The position numbers and the translations under genes were made by a program. From Reinekea marinisedimentorum (lineage in GTDB: Bacteria; Pseudomonadota; Gammaproteobacteria; Pseudomonadales; Natronospirillaceae), in contig NZ_SLZR01000005.1 in assembly GCF_004341165.1 (NCBI RefSeq), forward strand, positions 124,001 through 188,000: DNA of 64,000 nucleotides, written 5' to 3'. The notes under the pieces are model-generated. The model had not been told where the DNA came from and did not search any database. It worked only from the letters and a program-made list of their open reading frames with translations. Below are positions 36,957 through 45,823 of this stretch, piece by piece (position 1 is the first letter of the stretch; every line of letters starts with the position of its first letter).

Positions 36957-37279
36957 AAACCAAAAACAAAAGGCGCCAGAAAGTTACGAGCGGAAGTTAA
37001 AGTAGAACCTTAAGTATTAGAATATTTTGGAATTAAAATTAATATTGCAAAAAGCTTAGCCAGCAACCCAGGAGATGAAAATCGCAATCAGCAGGTCGCT
37101 CAGCCAGCATTCAATAAAAGCGACAGAATCTGTTCAGCAACTCTTATAACGACGACCAAATTTATAAGCATTTCAGATGCTATTTAACCCCCCAATAGCT
37201 TATTATGCGCACTGAGCGCTGCACATAAAACACATACAAGCTGCGCCTTGCATGAGAAGTCAAACATTAAGGAATTCAA
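36957..37279 (+). promoter_or_regulatory. A+T-rich region upstream of the NRAMP-family gene with a small inverted repeat
   Basis: No gene is seen. GCTATT-N9-AATAGC (37179-37199) sits one base before TATTAT (37201-37206), a possible -10. This would be a natural operator position for a metal-responsive repressor, but it matches no box I can name. A ribosome site AAGGAATT precedes the ATG at 37280. Confidence 0.4.
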
Positions 37280-38551
37280 ATGAACAACTCAATGACTGCT
37301 GAAAGACGCAGCCCCACCCAATTTATGGGCCTGATACGCTCATTAGGGCCAGGCATCATGATGGCTACTGCCGCAGTAGGCGGCTCACACCTAGTCTCAT
37401 CAACCAAGGCAGGCGCTATCTATGGCTGGCAACTGGCCGCCATCATCCTGTTGGTCAACCTGTTTAAATATCCATTCTTCCGCGCTGGTGTTCAGTACAC
37501 CATGGGCACCAGCAAGAGCCTGATCGAAGGCTACAGCGATATGGGCCGCGGCTATCTGTGGCTGTTTACCCTGCTCACCGGAGTGTCTGCCGTTGTCAAT
37601 ACTGCAGCCCTGCTGCTGTTCAGCGCCAGCCTGTTGAGCTATTTCTCGCCGGTTGAGCTGTCACTTACTGCCAACTCAGTCGTCATTGCCCTGATTTGCC
37701 TTGGCATTCTGCTGGCCGGTCACTACAAAGCATTGGATAGACTGTCAAAAACCATCATGATCGTTTTGGTGATTGCTACCGTCAGCGCGGTCTGCATTGC
37801 CTTTTCTAAAGGTGCAGTTGCACCGGCCAACTATGAAACGCCAACCATGTGGAGCATCGCCTCCATCGGCTTTATCGTTATCATGATGGGCTGGATGCCG
37901 GCACCGATTGAGATCTCCAGCATCACCTCCATGTGGCTGAAGAGCCAGTGCAAAGACCAGAAGGTTACCGCCCGCTCCGCCCTGTTTGACTTCAACGTCG
38001 GCTACATAGGCACCGCTATTCTGGCCATCTTCTTCCTGGCACTGGGCGCACTGGTATTGCATGGCAATGGACAGGAGCTGAGCACCTCAGGCATTGGCTT
38101 CTCTCATCAGCTGGTCAGCATGTACGCCACGACGATTGGCGAGTGGTCCCGCTACCTGATTGCCATCATCGCCTTCTTCTGTATTTTCGGCAGCACCATC
38201 ACCGTTATCGACGGCTACTCGCGTGCCATGGCCGAATCACAGCGTCTGATGCAATCCAAACCGGCAAGCCAGAGCACTCTGCTCAATGGCTGGATGCTGC
38301 TGATCAGCGTGCTGGCTGTCGGCATTCTGTTCTTCATGATCACCGAACTCATTACCATGCTGAACTTCGCCATGATCCTGGCCTTTATGACCACACCGGT
38401 TTTCGCACTGCTGAACTACCGCCTGGTCGCCGGCACAAACCTGACCGGCGAACTGGCTCTGACACCCCGCATGAAAGCCCTGTGCTGGGTCGGCCTGGCC
38501 TACCTGTTCGGCTTTCTGGCTGTGTTTATCTGGTGGAAATGGCTGCTGTAA
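37280..38551 (+). CDS. NRAMP-superfamily membrane transporter, atypical
   Basis: The product is 423 residues with about eleven membrane segments. The overall frame is that of NRAMP metal transporters: SLGPGIMMATAAVGGSHLV in helix 1 and IVIMMGWMPAPIEISS in helix 6. However, the canonical helix-1 DPGN motif is replaced by AAVGGSHLVSSTKAGA, and the helix-6 MPHN is replaced by MPAP. The Asp, Asn and His used to hold Mn or Fe are therefore absent, and only the helix-6 Met remains. The substrate cannot be assumed to be manganese or iron. It stands alone, with its own terminator, between mraZ and rnpB. Confidence 0.8.
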   Translation: MNNSMTAERRSPTQFMGLIRSLGPGIMMATAAVGGSHLVSSTKAGAIYGWQLAAIILLVNLFKYPFFRAGVQYTMGTSKSLIEGYSDMGRGYLWLFTLLTGVSAVVNTAALLLFSASLLSYFSPVELSLTANSVVIALICLGILLAGHYKALDRLSKTIMIVLVIATVSAVCIAFSKGAVAPANYETPTMWSIASIGFIVIMMGWMPAPIEISSITSMWLKSQCKDQKVTARSALFDFNVGYIGTAILAIFFLALGALVLHGNGQELSTSGIGFSHQLVSMYATTIGEWSRYLIAIIAFFCIFGSTITVIDGYSRAMAESQRLMQSKPASQSTLLNGWMLLISVLAVGILFFMITELITMLNFAMILAFMTTPVFALLNYRLVAGTNLTGELALTPRMKALCWVGLAYLFGFLAVFIWWKWLL

Positions 38552-38605
38552 GGCATTCGACGATGATCAGCGACTAACTTATCGCTGAACCACCCAGAAG
38601 TGATC

Positions 38606-38635
38606 AGGCCCTGCCAATGTGCAGGGCCTTTTTTT
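38606..38635 (+). terminator. Intrinsic terminator of the NRAMP-family gene
   Basis: AGGCCCTGC pairs with GCAGGGCCT over CAATGT, followed by a run of seven T. It lies 55 nt after the stop codon. On the minus strand the hairpin follows the rnpB 3' end, but there is no T tract. Confidence 0.9.
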
Positions 38636-38644
38636 AAAAGTGGG

Positions 38645-38989
<345 letters not shown>

Positions 38990-38996
38990 GCGCGGC

Positions 38997-39024
38997 AAAA
39001 TACCGGATTTTCACAGGATGGCAA
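38997..39024 (-). promoter_or_regulatory. rnpB promoter with G+C-rich discriminator
   Basis: On the minus strand TTGCCA-N16-TATTTT is followed by GCCGCGC directly before the RNA 5' end. A G+C-rich discriminator is typical of stringently controlled stable RNA promoters. Confidence 0.7.
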
Positions 39025-39237
39025 GCAGATAATTGAAATAATTCACAGCCTGGCCGGTTTACCCCTCTGATTTCTGTTCTACACTGAAGATGAGCATCAA
39101 AATGGCGATATACAGCACGCATTTGAAACAACAGTACATTAACTCTCGGCATCTGCCAGACTATTGTACGATAGCTGATCAGTGTAAAGATTCGTCAAAC
39201 TTCCCCGCGACTATTTAACCCCATAAAAGGACTTCTT

Positions 39238-40320
39238 ATGAACAAGTCAATTTCTATACCGCTGATTACCGGATTGATGTGCAGCGGATTCATCTCTTCA
39301 CACGCACTTGCAGAGACCTATATTGGTGGTCAGGTTGGCTACGCCGACGTCAATGACGCCTGCACCTGGTATGAAGACTGTGAAGATGAATCGATTGCCG
39401 GTGGCCTCTTTCTCGGTTATCAGGCCAATGAGCAGCTAGGCATTGAACTGGGATTGGATTGGCTGGGTGAACACGAAATTACTTATGTCGATGGCACCGC
39501 ACAAATCAGTAAAGAACATCTTGCCGCCGTCACGTTAATGCCAAAATTTTCTGCACCCTTAACTGAAAAACTGGATGCCTTCTTCAAGATCGGCGCAGCC
39601 TATATGCAGTTTGGTGATGAAGATGACATCGTCCCAACGATTGCGCTGGGTGCAGATTACCAGCTTTCAGATAAATGGGACCTGCGCCTAGCCTATCAGC
39701 GCTATCATGGCATGACCGATAACATCTTTGACGGTGTGGATACCAATGCCGTCTTTGCCGGTCTGCGCTTTAACTTTGGCAAAACTGAAGAAGAGCCAAT
39801 GCCTGTTATGGCAGAGCCGGAGCCGATGCCAGAGCCAGTGGTCGCCGAACCCGAGCCAATGCCAGAACCGGTTGCTGAACCTGAGCCAATGCCAGAACCT
39901 GAACCAATGCCAGTAGCCAAGCCGGAACCAGCACCGGCGCCGGAATGGGTCACCAAACAGCAGGCGAAGATGTATGACGAAAGCCTGTTCAAAGTGGGCA
40001 GTGCTGAACTTTCAGCAGAAGGCAAAAAAGCCCTCGAGCCACTGCGTGACACCCTGTATCTGTACCCTGTATCCAAGGCCACTATTATTGGCCATACCGA
40101 TTCCAGAGGTTCAGAAGCATTCAACCAGCGTCTTTCAGAGCAGCGTGCTCAAGCCGTAGCAGACTACTTAACAGAGGGTGGCATCGACGCCAGCCGGTTA
40201 ACAGTTAAAGGCATGGGTGAAAGCCAGCCAATCGCTACTAACGAAACCGCCGAAGGTCGCTCAATGAACCGTCGGGTAGAAGTTGAGATCCCTGAGTTCA
40301 GCTACAAAGAGCCGAAATAA
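39238..40320 (+). CDS. OmpA/OprF-like outer membrane protein
   Basis: The product is 360 residues with a signal peptide ending near SHALA|E. An eight-strand beta-barrel (about 25-180) carries two close cysteines in DACTWYEDCED. A Pro/Glu/Met repeat linker (about 187-238) leads to a C-terminal OmpA domain that binds peptidoglycan (GHTDSRGSEAFNQRLSEQRA, SRLTVKGMGESQPI, NRRVEVEI). It anchors the outer membrane to the wall. It has its own terminator. The ribosome site is AAAGGAC. Confidence 0.93.
   Translation: MNKSISIPLITGLMCSGFISSHALAETYIGGQVGYADVNDACTWYEDCEDESIAGGLFLGYQANEQLGIELGLDWLGEHEITYVDGTAQISKEHLAAVTLMPKFSAPLTEKLDAFFKIGAAYMQFGDEDDIVPTIALGADYQLSDKWDLRLAYQRYHGMTDNIFDGVDTNAVFAGLRFNFGKTEEEPMPVMAEPEPMPEPVVAEPEPMPEPVAEPEPMPEPEPMPVAKPEPAPAPEWVTKQQAKMYDESLFKVGSAELSAEGKKALEPLRDTLYLYPVSKATIIGHTDSRGSEAFNQRLSEQRAQAVADYLTEGGIDASRLTVKGMGESQPIATNETAEGRSMNRRVEVEIPEFSYKEPK
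39796..39935 (+). repeat. Tandem EPMPEP-coding repeat in the OmpA linker
   Basis: Repeats of about 12-30 nt related to GAGCCAATGCCAGAACC code for EPMPEPV(V/A)EPEPMPEP units. The number of units may vary between strains. Confidence 0.8.
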
Positions 40321-40347
40321 GACAGGTTGAGTTTACTCCTCCAAACC

Positions 40348-40377
40348 ATAGGCAGCTCAAGAGCTGCCTATTTTTTT
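40348..40377 (+). terminator. Intrinsic terminator of the OmpA-like gene
   Basis: ATAGGCAGCTC pairs perfectly with GAGCTGCCTAT over AA, then a run of seven T. It overlaps the rsmI stop codon on the other strand. Confidence 0.9.
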
Positions 40378-41222
40378 AAACCCGCCAGATATTCGTAGTA
40401 CGTCTTTTTATTCCCGCCAAACACCTTGGCAACCACCGCAGCGGCCTTTTTCGGTGGCATTAGCGCTTTCAGCTCATCAGCCAGCAAAAACGCCCGGCTA
40501 TCTTCATCACCCTGCTCAACAGGCTGCGCACCACCCACCATCACCACAAACTCGCCCTTCTGCTGATTGCTGTCGGCACGCACCCGCTCGAGCACCTCCT
40601 GGGCACTGCCACGCAACAGCGTTTCGAAGGTTTTGGTCAGTTCACGGGCAATGACCACCGGGCGCTCGGCACCAAAGGCGGTAACGGCATCCGCCATAGA
40701 GGCTTCGATTCGATGGCTGCTTTCATAAAAAATAAGTGTCTCTGTGGCACCTTTCAGCTGCTCCATCCGCTTCAGGCGAGCAGAGCCCTTATTTGGCAGA
40801 AAGCCCTCAAAGTACCAGCGGTCAGTCGGCAACCCCGCGACCGATAAGGCCGTAATTACTGCGCTGACGCCCGGCACCGGCACTACCGTCAGGCCTGCCT
40901 CGACAACTTTATTAACCAGCACATAACCCGGATCAGAAATCAGCGGTGTTCCGGCATCGCTGACCAGTGCGATTGACTCACCGGCGCGCAGCTTATCAAC
41001 GATGTACTGGGATTTTTCACGCTCGTTGTGCTCATGCAGAGAAATAAGCTGTGTTCTGCAGCCGATGCTTTCCATTAACCGCGCACTGTGACGGGTATCT
41101 TCACAGCAAATAATATCGACCTGTTTGAGTATCTTCTCCGCCCGAACAGTTAAGTCTTCCAGATTTCCAATCGGTGTTGCCACCACATACAAGGTACTTT
41201 TTACGGCTGACACGGTTTCCAT
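40368..41222 (-). CDS. rsmI: 16S rRNA (cytidine-1402-2'-O)-methyltransferase RsmI
   Basis: The product is 284 residues from ATG 41222, which has AAGGGGG upstream; a TTG 36 nt earlier is less likely. The tetrapyrrole-methylase fold motifs are LYVVATPIGNLEDLT, EDTRHSARLM, LVSDAGTPLISDPGYVLV and VPVPGVSAVITALSVAGLP. The C-terminal extension (VVAKVFGGNKKTYYEYL) is typical. It is divergent from lpoA, as in Pseudomonas and E. coli. Confidence 0.96.
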   Translation of the reverse strand: METVSAVKSTLYVVATPIGNLEDLTVRAEKILKQVDIICCEDTRHSARLMESIGCRTQLISLHEHNEREKSQYIVDKLRAGESIALVSDAGTPLISDPGYVLVNKVVEAGLTVVPVPGVSAVITALSVAGLPTDRWYFEGFLPNKGSARLKRMEQLKGATETLIFYESSHRIEASMADAVTAFGAERPVVIARELTKTFETLLRGSAQEVLERVRADSNQQKGEFVVMVGGAQPVEQGDEDSRAFLLADELKALMPPKKAAAVVAKVFGGNKKTYYEYLAGLKK

Positions 41223-41318
41223 TTGCTTCCCCCTTACAACCTGGCTCGCTTTCAACAATGACTTTTATCGTTGTTACTGAGTAAAATGCAGTTTTATTCA
41301 AACAGTGCTGCTTGTTTT

Positions 41319-43145
41319 ATGCTTAATAGACTCACACTTCAAACAACTCTTTCTTCACTGCTGTTACTGCTGTTGATCTCCGGTTGCGGCACAACTTCGG
41401 TGCAAACAACCAGCGCTGATGCGGATTCCACACAAACCAGTGCGGATGCAGACTTTGTTGATCAGCAACTGACTGCCGTTGAGGCATTGACCGAGCTGGA
41501 GCACATAGAAGAAGCCAGCATCATTTTAAATGGCCTGAATTTTGAGCAGATCAGCATTGCTCAAAAAACTCGTTACATACTGAATCAAGCGCGTATCGCA
41601 CTCGCCGTAGGCGAAGGGCAAACAGCGCTGGACTGGATCAGCGGCGAGTATGCCTATTTACTCGATGGCTTACCACTTGAAGATCAAATTGAAATAAGCC
41701 TGATGCGTTCTACCGCTTTCGAGCTGGTTGGCCGCCCTCTCTCCGCGGCACGCGAGCGAATCTTTCTGGCTCCGGTCCTGAATGAAGAGCAGAGCGAACA
41801 GAATCAGGAACAAATCTGGTTCAACCTGCAGCTCGTCCCTACTGAACGCCTGAAGGAACTGGCAGAGTATGAATCCAGCCCGGATATGGACGGCTGGCTT
41901 AATCTGGCCATTCTGAGCCAGGAGCAAAGCAGTGATTTAAACCAGCTGCTGAAGTCGGTCGAGCTATGGCAGGAAAGTAACCCAATGCATCCGGCAGCCC
42001 AGAACCTGCCCGGCAGCCTGCAAATGCTCAGAGAGCTGTCGCTTTCCCAGCCATCTCAAATTGCCGTCATGCTGCCGCTTTCCGGGCCACTGGTAAACGC
42101 CGGTAAAGCAATTCGTAATGGCTTGCTCTCTGCTTGGTATTCAACCCAACAGAGCGGAAACGACACACCGGAGCTGCGTTTTTACGACACGGCTAACGTT
42201 GAAGATGCCGTTAAGCTTTACGATATCGCCCGAATCAATGGTGCGGAATTAGTCATCGGTCCGCTGTCAAAAAACAAGGTGCAGCAACTGATCGACTACA
42301 ACCAGCTGGATGTTCCGGTACTGGCCCTGAACTATGCCGACACCCGTGCCAGCAAGGTCAGCAACCTGTATCAGTTCGGTCTGGCACCGGAAGACGAAGC
42401 CATTCAGATTGCCGACGACATCTGGCAGCAGGGCGTGCGCAATGTCATGGTAATCTCACCGGACAGCCAATGGGGCGACCGCGTTGCCGATGCCTTTATC
42501 AGCCAGTGGCAACTGCATGGCGGCTCGATCACCAGCAAGGCGCGCTTCAACCGGCCGGATCAGTACCTGAACAACATCAAGTACGCACTGAATATTTCTG
42601 ATAGCGAGCGGCGCCACGCACTGCTGGCGCAGCGACTGGATTCTGATCTGGAATTCGAATTCCGCCGCCGTCAGGATGTCGACATGGTATTCATGGTGGC
42701 CTTCCCTGCTCAGGCACGCCAGCTGAAACCGATACTCAACTATCAGCGCGCCTCCGATATTCCGGTGGTCGCAACCTCCAACATCTACGCCGGCCAGCAG
42801 GCTCCGGATAAAGATCAGGATTTAAACAACATCCGCTTTGTGGAAATGCCGTGGCGACTCTATGACCAGCCCGAAAAACAGCAGGCCAGCGAAGCCTTCC
42901 AGAACAGCATTGCTAACTATGCGTCACTGGTGGCGCTGGGCATTGATGCCTACCGGCTGTATCCGCGTGCGCCACAGATGTCCGTCTTTGGCGATGTCCG
43001 CATTCAGGGTGTCACCGGTGCATTAACCATGAGCGATACCGGCCGTGTCATACGCGAGCTCGATTGGGCCGTGGTAAAAAATGGTATTGTAGAACCCGCA
43101 CCTTTTCTGGATAAGGGCAACGAAGAGCTGTCAGCCGACCTATGA
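41319..43145 (+). CDS. lpoA: Penicillin-binding protein activator LpoA (lipoprotein)
   Basis: This outer-membrane lipoprotein activates PBP1a through the wall. With ATG 41319 the protein is 608 residues. It begins with a short signal peptide and the lipobox LISGC; upstream in-frame starts at 41286 and TTG 41271 would place residues before the signal. The N-terminal part is helical and TPR-like. The C-terminal part from about residue 240 resembles periplasmic binding proteins (IAVMLPLSGPLVNAGKAIRNG, IGPLSKNKVQQL, VISPDSQWG). It is followed by yraN with a four-base overlap. Confidence 0.92.
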   Translation: MLNRLTLQTTLSSLLLLLLISGCGTTSVQTTSADADSTQTSADADFVDQQLTAVEALTELEHIEEASIILNGLNFEQISIAQKTRYILNQARIALAVGEGQTALDWISGEYAYLLDGLPLEDQIEISLMRSTAFELVGRPLSAARERIFLAPVLNEEQSEQNQEQIWFNLQLVPTERLKELAEYESSPDMDGWLNLAILSQEQSSDLNQLLKSVELWQESNPMHPAAQNLPGSLQMLRELSLSQPSQIAVMLPLSGPLVNAGKAIRNGLLSAWYSTQQSGNDTPELRFYDTANVEDAVKLYDIARINGAELVIGPLSKNKVQQLIDYNQLDVPVLALNYADTRASKVSNLYQFGLAPEDEAIQIADDIWQQGVRNVMVISPDSQWGDRVADAFISQWQLHGGSITSKARFNRPDQYLNNIKYALNISDSERRHALLAQRLDSDLEFEFRRRQDVDMVFMVAFPAQARQLKPILNYQRASDIPVVATSNIYAGQQAPDKDQDLNNIRFVEMPWRLYDQPEKQQASEAFQNSIANYASLVALGIDAYRLYPRAPQMSVFGDVRIQGVTGALTMSDTGRVIRELDWAVVKNGIVEPAPFLDKGNEELSADL

Positions 43146-43507
43146 GCAAGCCTGAACATCTAACCAAGGGCAGTCAGGCCGAAAGCCTGGCTGCACGCAC
43201 CGTGAGCGAGGCCGGTCTGAAGGTCATTCAGCAGAATTTTCATTCACGTTTCGGCGAGATCGATCTGATCTGCCGGGATGGCAATGAGCTGATATTTGTT
43301 GAAGTTCGCTATCGTTCCAGTGCAGGCTTTGGTGGTGCTGCCGCCAGCGTTACCACGGCGAAGCAGAAGAAGATTACCAAAGCAGCACAGTACTTTATTT
43401 TAACCAACCCGGCGTTAAGCTCACTTTTTATGCGCTTTGATGTCATAGCTATCGATGCCGGAAACAGCATTGAATGGATTAAAGGAGCCTTTCAGGCCGC
43501 GTTATGA
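43142..43507 (+). CDS. yraN: YraN / UPF0102 family endonuclease-fold protein
   Basis: The product is 121 residues. GSQAESLAARTVSEAG, GEIDLICRDGNELIFVEVRY and SVTTAKQKKI form the UPF0102 restriction-endonuclease-like signature, including the D-ExV metal motif. The cellular role is not established. It overlaps both lpoA and diaA by four bases. Confidence 0.92.
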   Translation: MSKPEHLTKGSQAESLAARTVSEAGLKVIQQNFHSRFGEIDLICRDGNELIFVEVRYRSSAGFGGAAASVTTAKQKKITKAAQYFILTNPALSSLFMRFDVIAIDAGNSIEWIKGAFQAAL

Positions 43508-44097
43508 ATCCGGAAGATTTAATCGTTGAGCAAATTGGTCAGTCACTGGAAACCTTCCAGATGGCCGCTGAAACCCTATCCGACCTGCTGGTTCACGCCA
43601 GCGATGTGATCACCGAGTGCCTGCTCAGTGACGGCAAGGTTGCGGTTTGTGGCATGGGGACTTCCGGTGCAACGGCGGCCAGCTTCGCCGTACGTATGCT
43701 CAGTAAATTTGAGCGCGAACGCCCCGGATTGCCGGCTATCATTTTAAATGGCGACGGTGTGATGACCAGTGCAATAGCCAACCATTCAGGGCCGGGCGAC
43801 ATCTACTCACAACAGATTCGGGCGCTGTGTCATGAACAGGATATCCTGCTGATTGTCTCGGCAACCGGAACCGCCTCGGCGCTGGTTAAGGCCATTCAGG
43901 CCGCGCACGATCAGGGCACCACGGTCATCGCCCTGACCGGCGGAAACGGCGGTGATGTTGCCGCCCTGCTTGAAGATACCGATATTGAACTGCGTGTTGA
44001 AAACGACCGCATCGGGCCGGTCCAGCTGACTCACCATATGCTGCTGAACTGCCTGGTAGAACTGATTGAAAATGCTATTTTCGGAAGTGAACTATGA
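43504..44097 (+). CDS. diaA: DnaA initiator-associating protein DiaA (SIS domain)
   Basis: The product is 197 residues with one SIS domain. It is related to GmhA, but the glycine-rich loop reads CGMGTSGATAASFAVRM. The positions of GmhA His61 and Glu65 are Ser and Arg, so phosphoheptose isomerase activity is unlikely. The ERPGLPAIIL segment and the gene context between yraN and dolP fit DiaA, which binds DnaA and helps initiation at oriC. Many databases label this gene gmhA. Confidence 0.85.
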   Translation: MNPEDLIVEQIGQSLETFQMAAETLSDLLVHASDVITECLLSDGKVAVCGMGTSGATAASFAVRMLSKFERERPGLPAIILNGDGVMTSAIANHSGPGDIYSQQIRALCHEQDILLIVSATGTASALVKAIQAAHDQGTTVIALTGGNGGDVAALLEDTDIELRVENDRIGPVQLTHHMLLNCLVELIENAIFGSEL

Positions 44098-44663
44098 TCC
44101 AGAAACTATTTGCTGCGTTAACCCTGCTTGTCGTCTTAAACGGCTGTACCACCCTCACCAGCGCTGTAACAGAAGACCCGATCACCACCGACCCGGAAGG
44201 TCGCACCATGGGTGAAGTGATCGACGATAAAAATACCCGCACCCGCTTGGCGGTCAACCTGGAAAAATACGACGAGCGTTACAAAGAAGCGAATGTCGAT
44301 ATTTACGTTAATGCCGGCGTCGTGCTTATCGTTGGCCAGGTACCCACAGCTGAAATGGTTCAGCGCGCTACCGAGCTGTTGAGCAGCGATACTCAGGTTC
44401 AGGCCATTCACAATCATCTGACCGCAGAGCCGAACATTAAAACCAGCCTCGCCTCCAGCGATAAATGGCTGGGCGTTAAGGTTCGCTCGCGCATGTTTTC
44501 GGCCGATAACTTCTCATCCTCAAACATCGATGTCATCGTTCAGAAAGGCGTAGTTTACATCATGGGCCGGGTCACCGAAGAAACGGCTGACCGTGCTGTG
44601 CAGATCGCATCAGAAGTAAACGGCGTTCAAAAGGTAGTTAAAGTATTCCAAATCATTCCCTGA
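44094..44663 (+). CDS. dolP: BON-domain outer-membrane lipoprotein DolP (YraP)
   Basis: The product is 189 residues with a lipoprotein signal ending in VLNGC. Two BON domains follow, each with the pattern VDIYVNAGVVLIVGQV and IDVIVQKGVVYIMGRV. DolP supports outer-membrane integrity and binds anionic lipids at the division site in E. coli. The start overlaps the diaA stop (ATGA). It ends the lpoA-yraN-diaA-dolP operon. Confidence 0.94.
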   Translation: MIQKLFAALTLLVVLNGCTTLTSAVTEDPITTDPEGRTMGEVIDDKNTRTRLAVNLEKYDERYKEANVDIYVNAGVVLIVGQVPTAEMVQRATELLSSDTQVQAIHNHLTAEPNIKTSLASSDKWLGVKVRSRMFSADNFSSSNIDVIVQKGVVYIMGRVTEETADRAVQIASEVNGVQKVVKVFQIIP

Positions 44664-44665
44664 TG

Positions 44666-44679
44666 TTGATGTAGGTCAG
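44666..44679 (+). promoter_or_regulatory. Weak FNR/Anr-like half-conserved box upstream of the Usp gene
   Basis: TTGAT-GTAG-GTCAG keeps the left half of TTGAT-N4-ATCAA exactly and three of five bases on the right. It lies about 90 nt before the Usp start, with TAATAC some 30 nt further on. Tandem-Usp genes in Pseudomonas are often Anr controlled. Confidence 0.3.
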
Positions 44680-44762
44680 CGCAAAACTGGCCACCCCTTC
44701 TAGTCTTAATACTGATACCCGGTCGATGACCGGGCCAGAATTACAGGCTTGGAGGACTCGCT

Positions 44763-45650
44763 ATGTTCGAACACGGCCAAATCATTGTTTTACTCGATCC
44801 CGCTGAAGAAAGCGCTCCCGCTGTTGAAAAGGCAGCCCAGCTGGCGCAAATCTCTGAAGCATCTATCACCCTGTTTTCATCCGGCTACGACAGTGCACTG
44901 AGCAGTGCCCATCCACACTCTGAAAATGCCCGCGATGCCTATCTGTCGCGCATGATCGATGGCCTGGAGGCGTTAGCCGACGTCGCCCGCAACCGCAATG
45001 TCAAGGTAGCCACCGAGGCCGTTTGGGATAAACACGCCGGCACCGCGCTGCTGAACTACCTGCAGGACAACCCCGCTGACCTGGTCGTTAAGGCAACGCA
45101 CCATCAAAACGTACTGCAGCGAACCTTCTTCAGCCAAACCGACTGGGAACTGATCCGCCACTGCCCGGTACCACTGCTGCTCACCAAGCGCACGGCCTGG
45201 CATGACAAAATTATGATTACCGCGGCGGTGGACCCTGTACGCACCAACGACAAGCCGGATTTCCTCGATGACCACATCATCGAGTATGGCCAGAAGCTGA
45301 AAAAGGCACTCAATGGCCAACTGCAACTGCTGCATGTTTATGACCCAACCCCACTGATGATTTATCTGGATCAGCCGGCCATTAACTCAGCTGATGTGGG
45401 TGAAGAGATCCGCCAGCAGCACAAGGATGCACTGGATGAGCTGGCCAGCCGCGCCGGCATTGAACCGGATAACGCCAAGCTGGAAATGGGTTCACCGGTG
45501 CAGGTGATTCCGGATTTCCTGTACGAATATGATGTCGATATCGTCATCATGGGGGCCGTTTCCCGATCCGGCATTGAGCGCTGGCTGCTCGGCCATACCG
45601 CAGAAAAGGTTCTCGACCGGATTACTGTCGACATCCTGATTGCCAAATAA
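44763..45650 (+). CDS. Universal stress protein with two Usp domains (UspE-like)
   Basis: The product is 295 residues with two tandem Usp domains (about 1-145 and 150-295). The first ends in HCPVPLLLTKR. The second has the nucleotide-binding pattern GAVSRSGIERWLLGHTAEKV and ends in VDILIAK. It is a cytoplasmic protein of the UspE type, tied to stress or low oxygen survival. The ribosome site is TGGAGG. A CCCGGTC-GAT-GACCGGG hairpin lies in the leader (44718-44734). Confidence 0.9.
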   Translation: MFEHGQIIVLLDPAEESAPAVEKAAQLAQISEASITLFSSGYDSALSSAHPHSENARDAYLSRMIDGLEALADVARNRNVKVATEAVWDKHAGTALLNYLQDNPADLVVKATHHQNVLQRTFFSQTDWELIRHCPVPLLLTKRTAWHDKIMITAAVDPVRTNDKPDFLDDHIIEYGQKLKKALNGQLQLLHVYDPTPLMIYLDQPAINSADVGEEIRQQHKDALDELASRAGIEPDNAKLEMGSPVQVIPDFLYEYDVDIVIMGAVSRSGIERWLLGHTAEKVLDRITVDILIAK

Positions 45651-45823
45651 GTAGCCACTTAACCAGGGCAGCGGCGCATTTACGGCCTGCTGCTCCGGCC
45701 TGAACCCGTCTCAAAAACGAATCCCTGTGCTGCAGCATTTACACCAATAGACGGGTGTAGCCCGCAGCAAACTGGCTTACAATGGCCGCAACACCTCCAA
45801 TTCCAAACCGCATTCAGGATATT

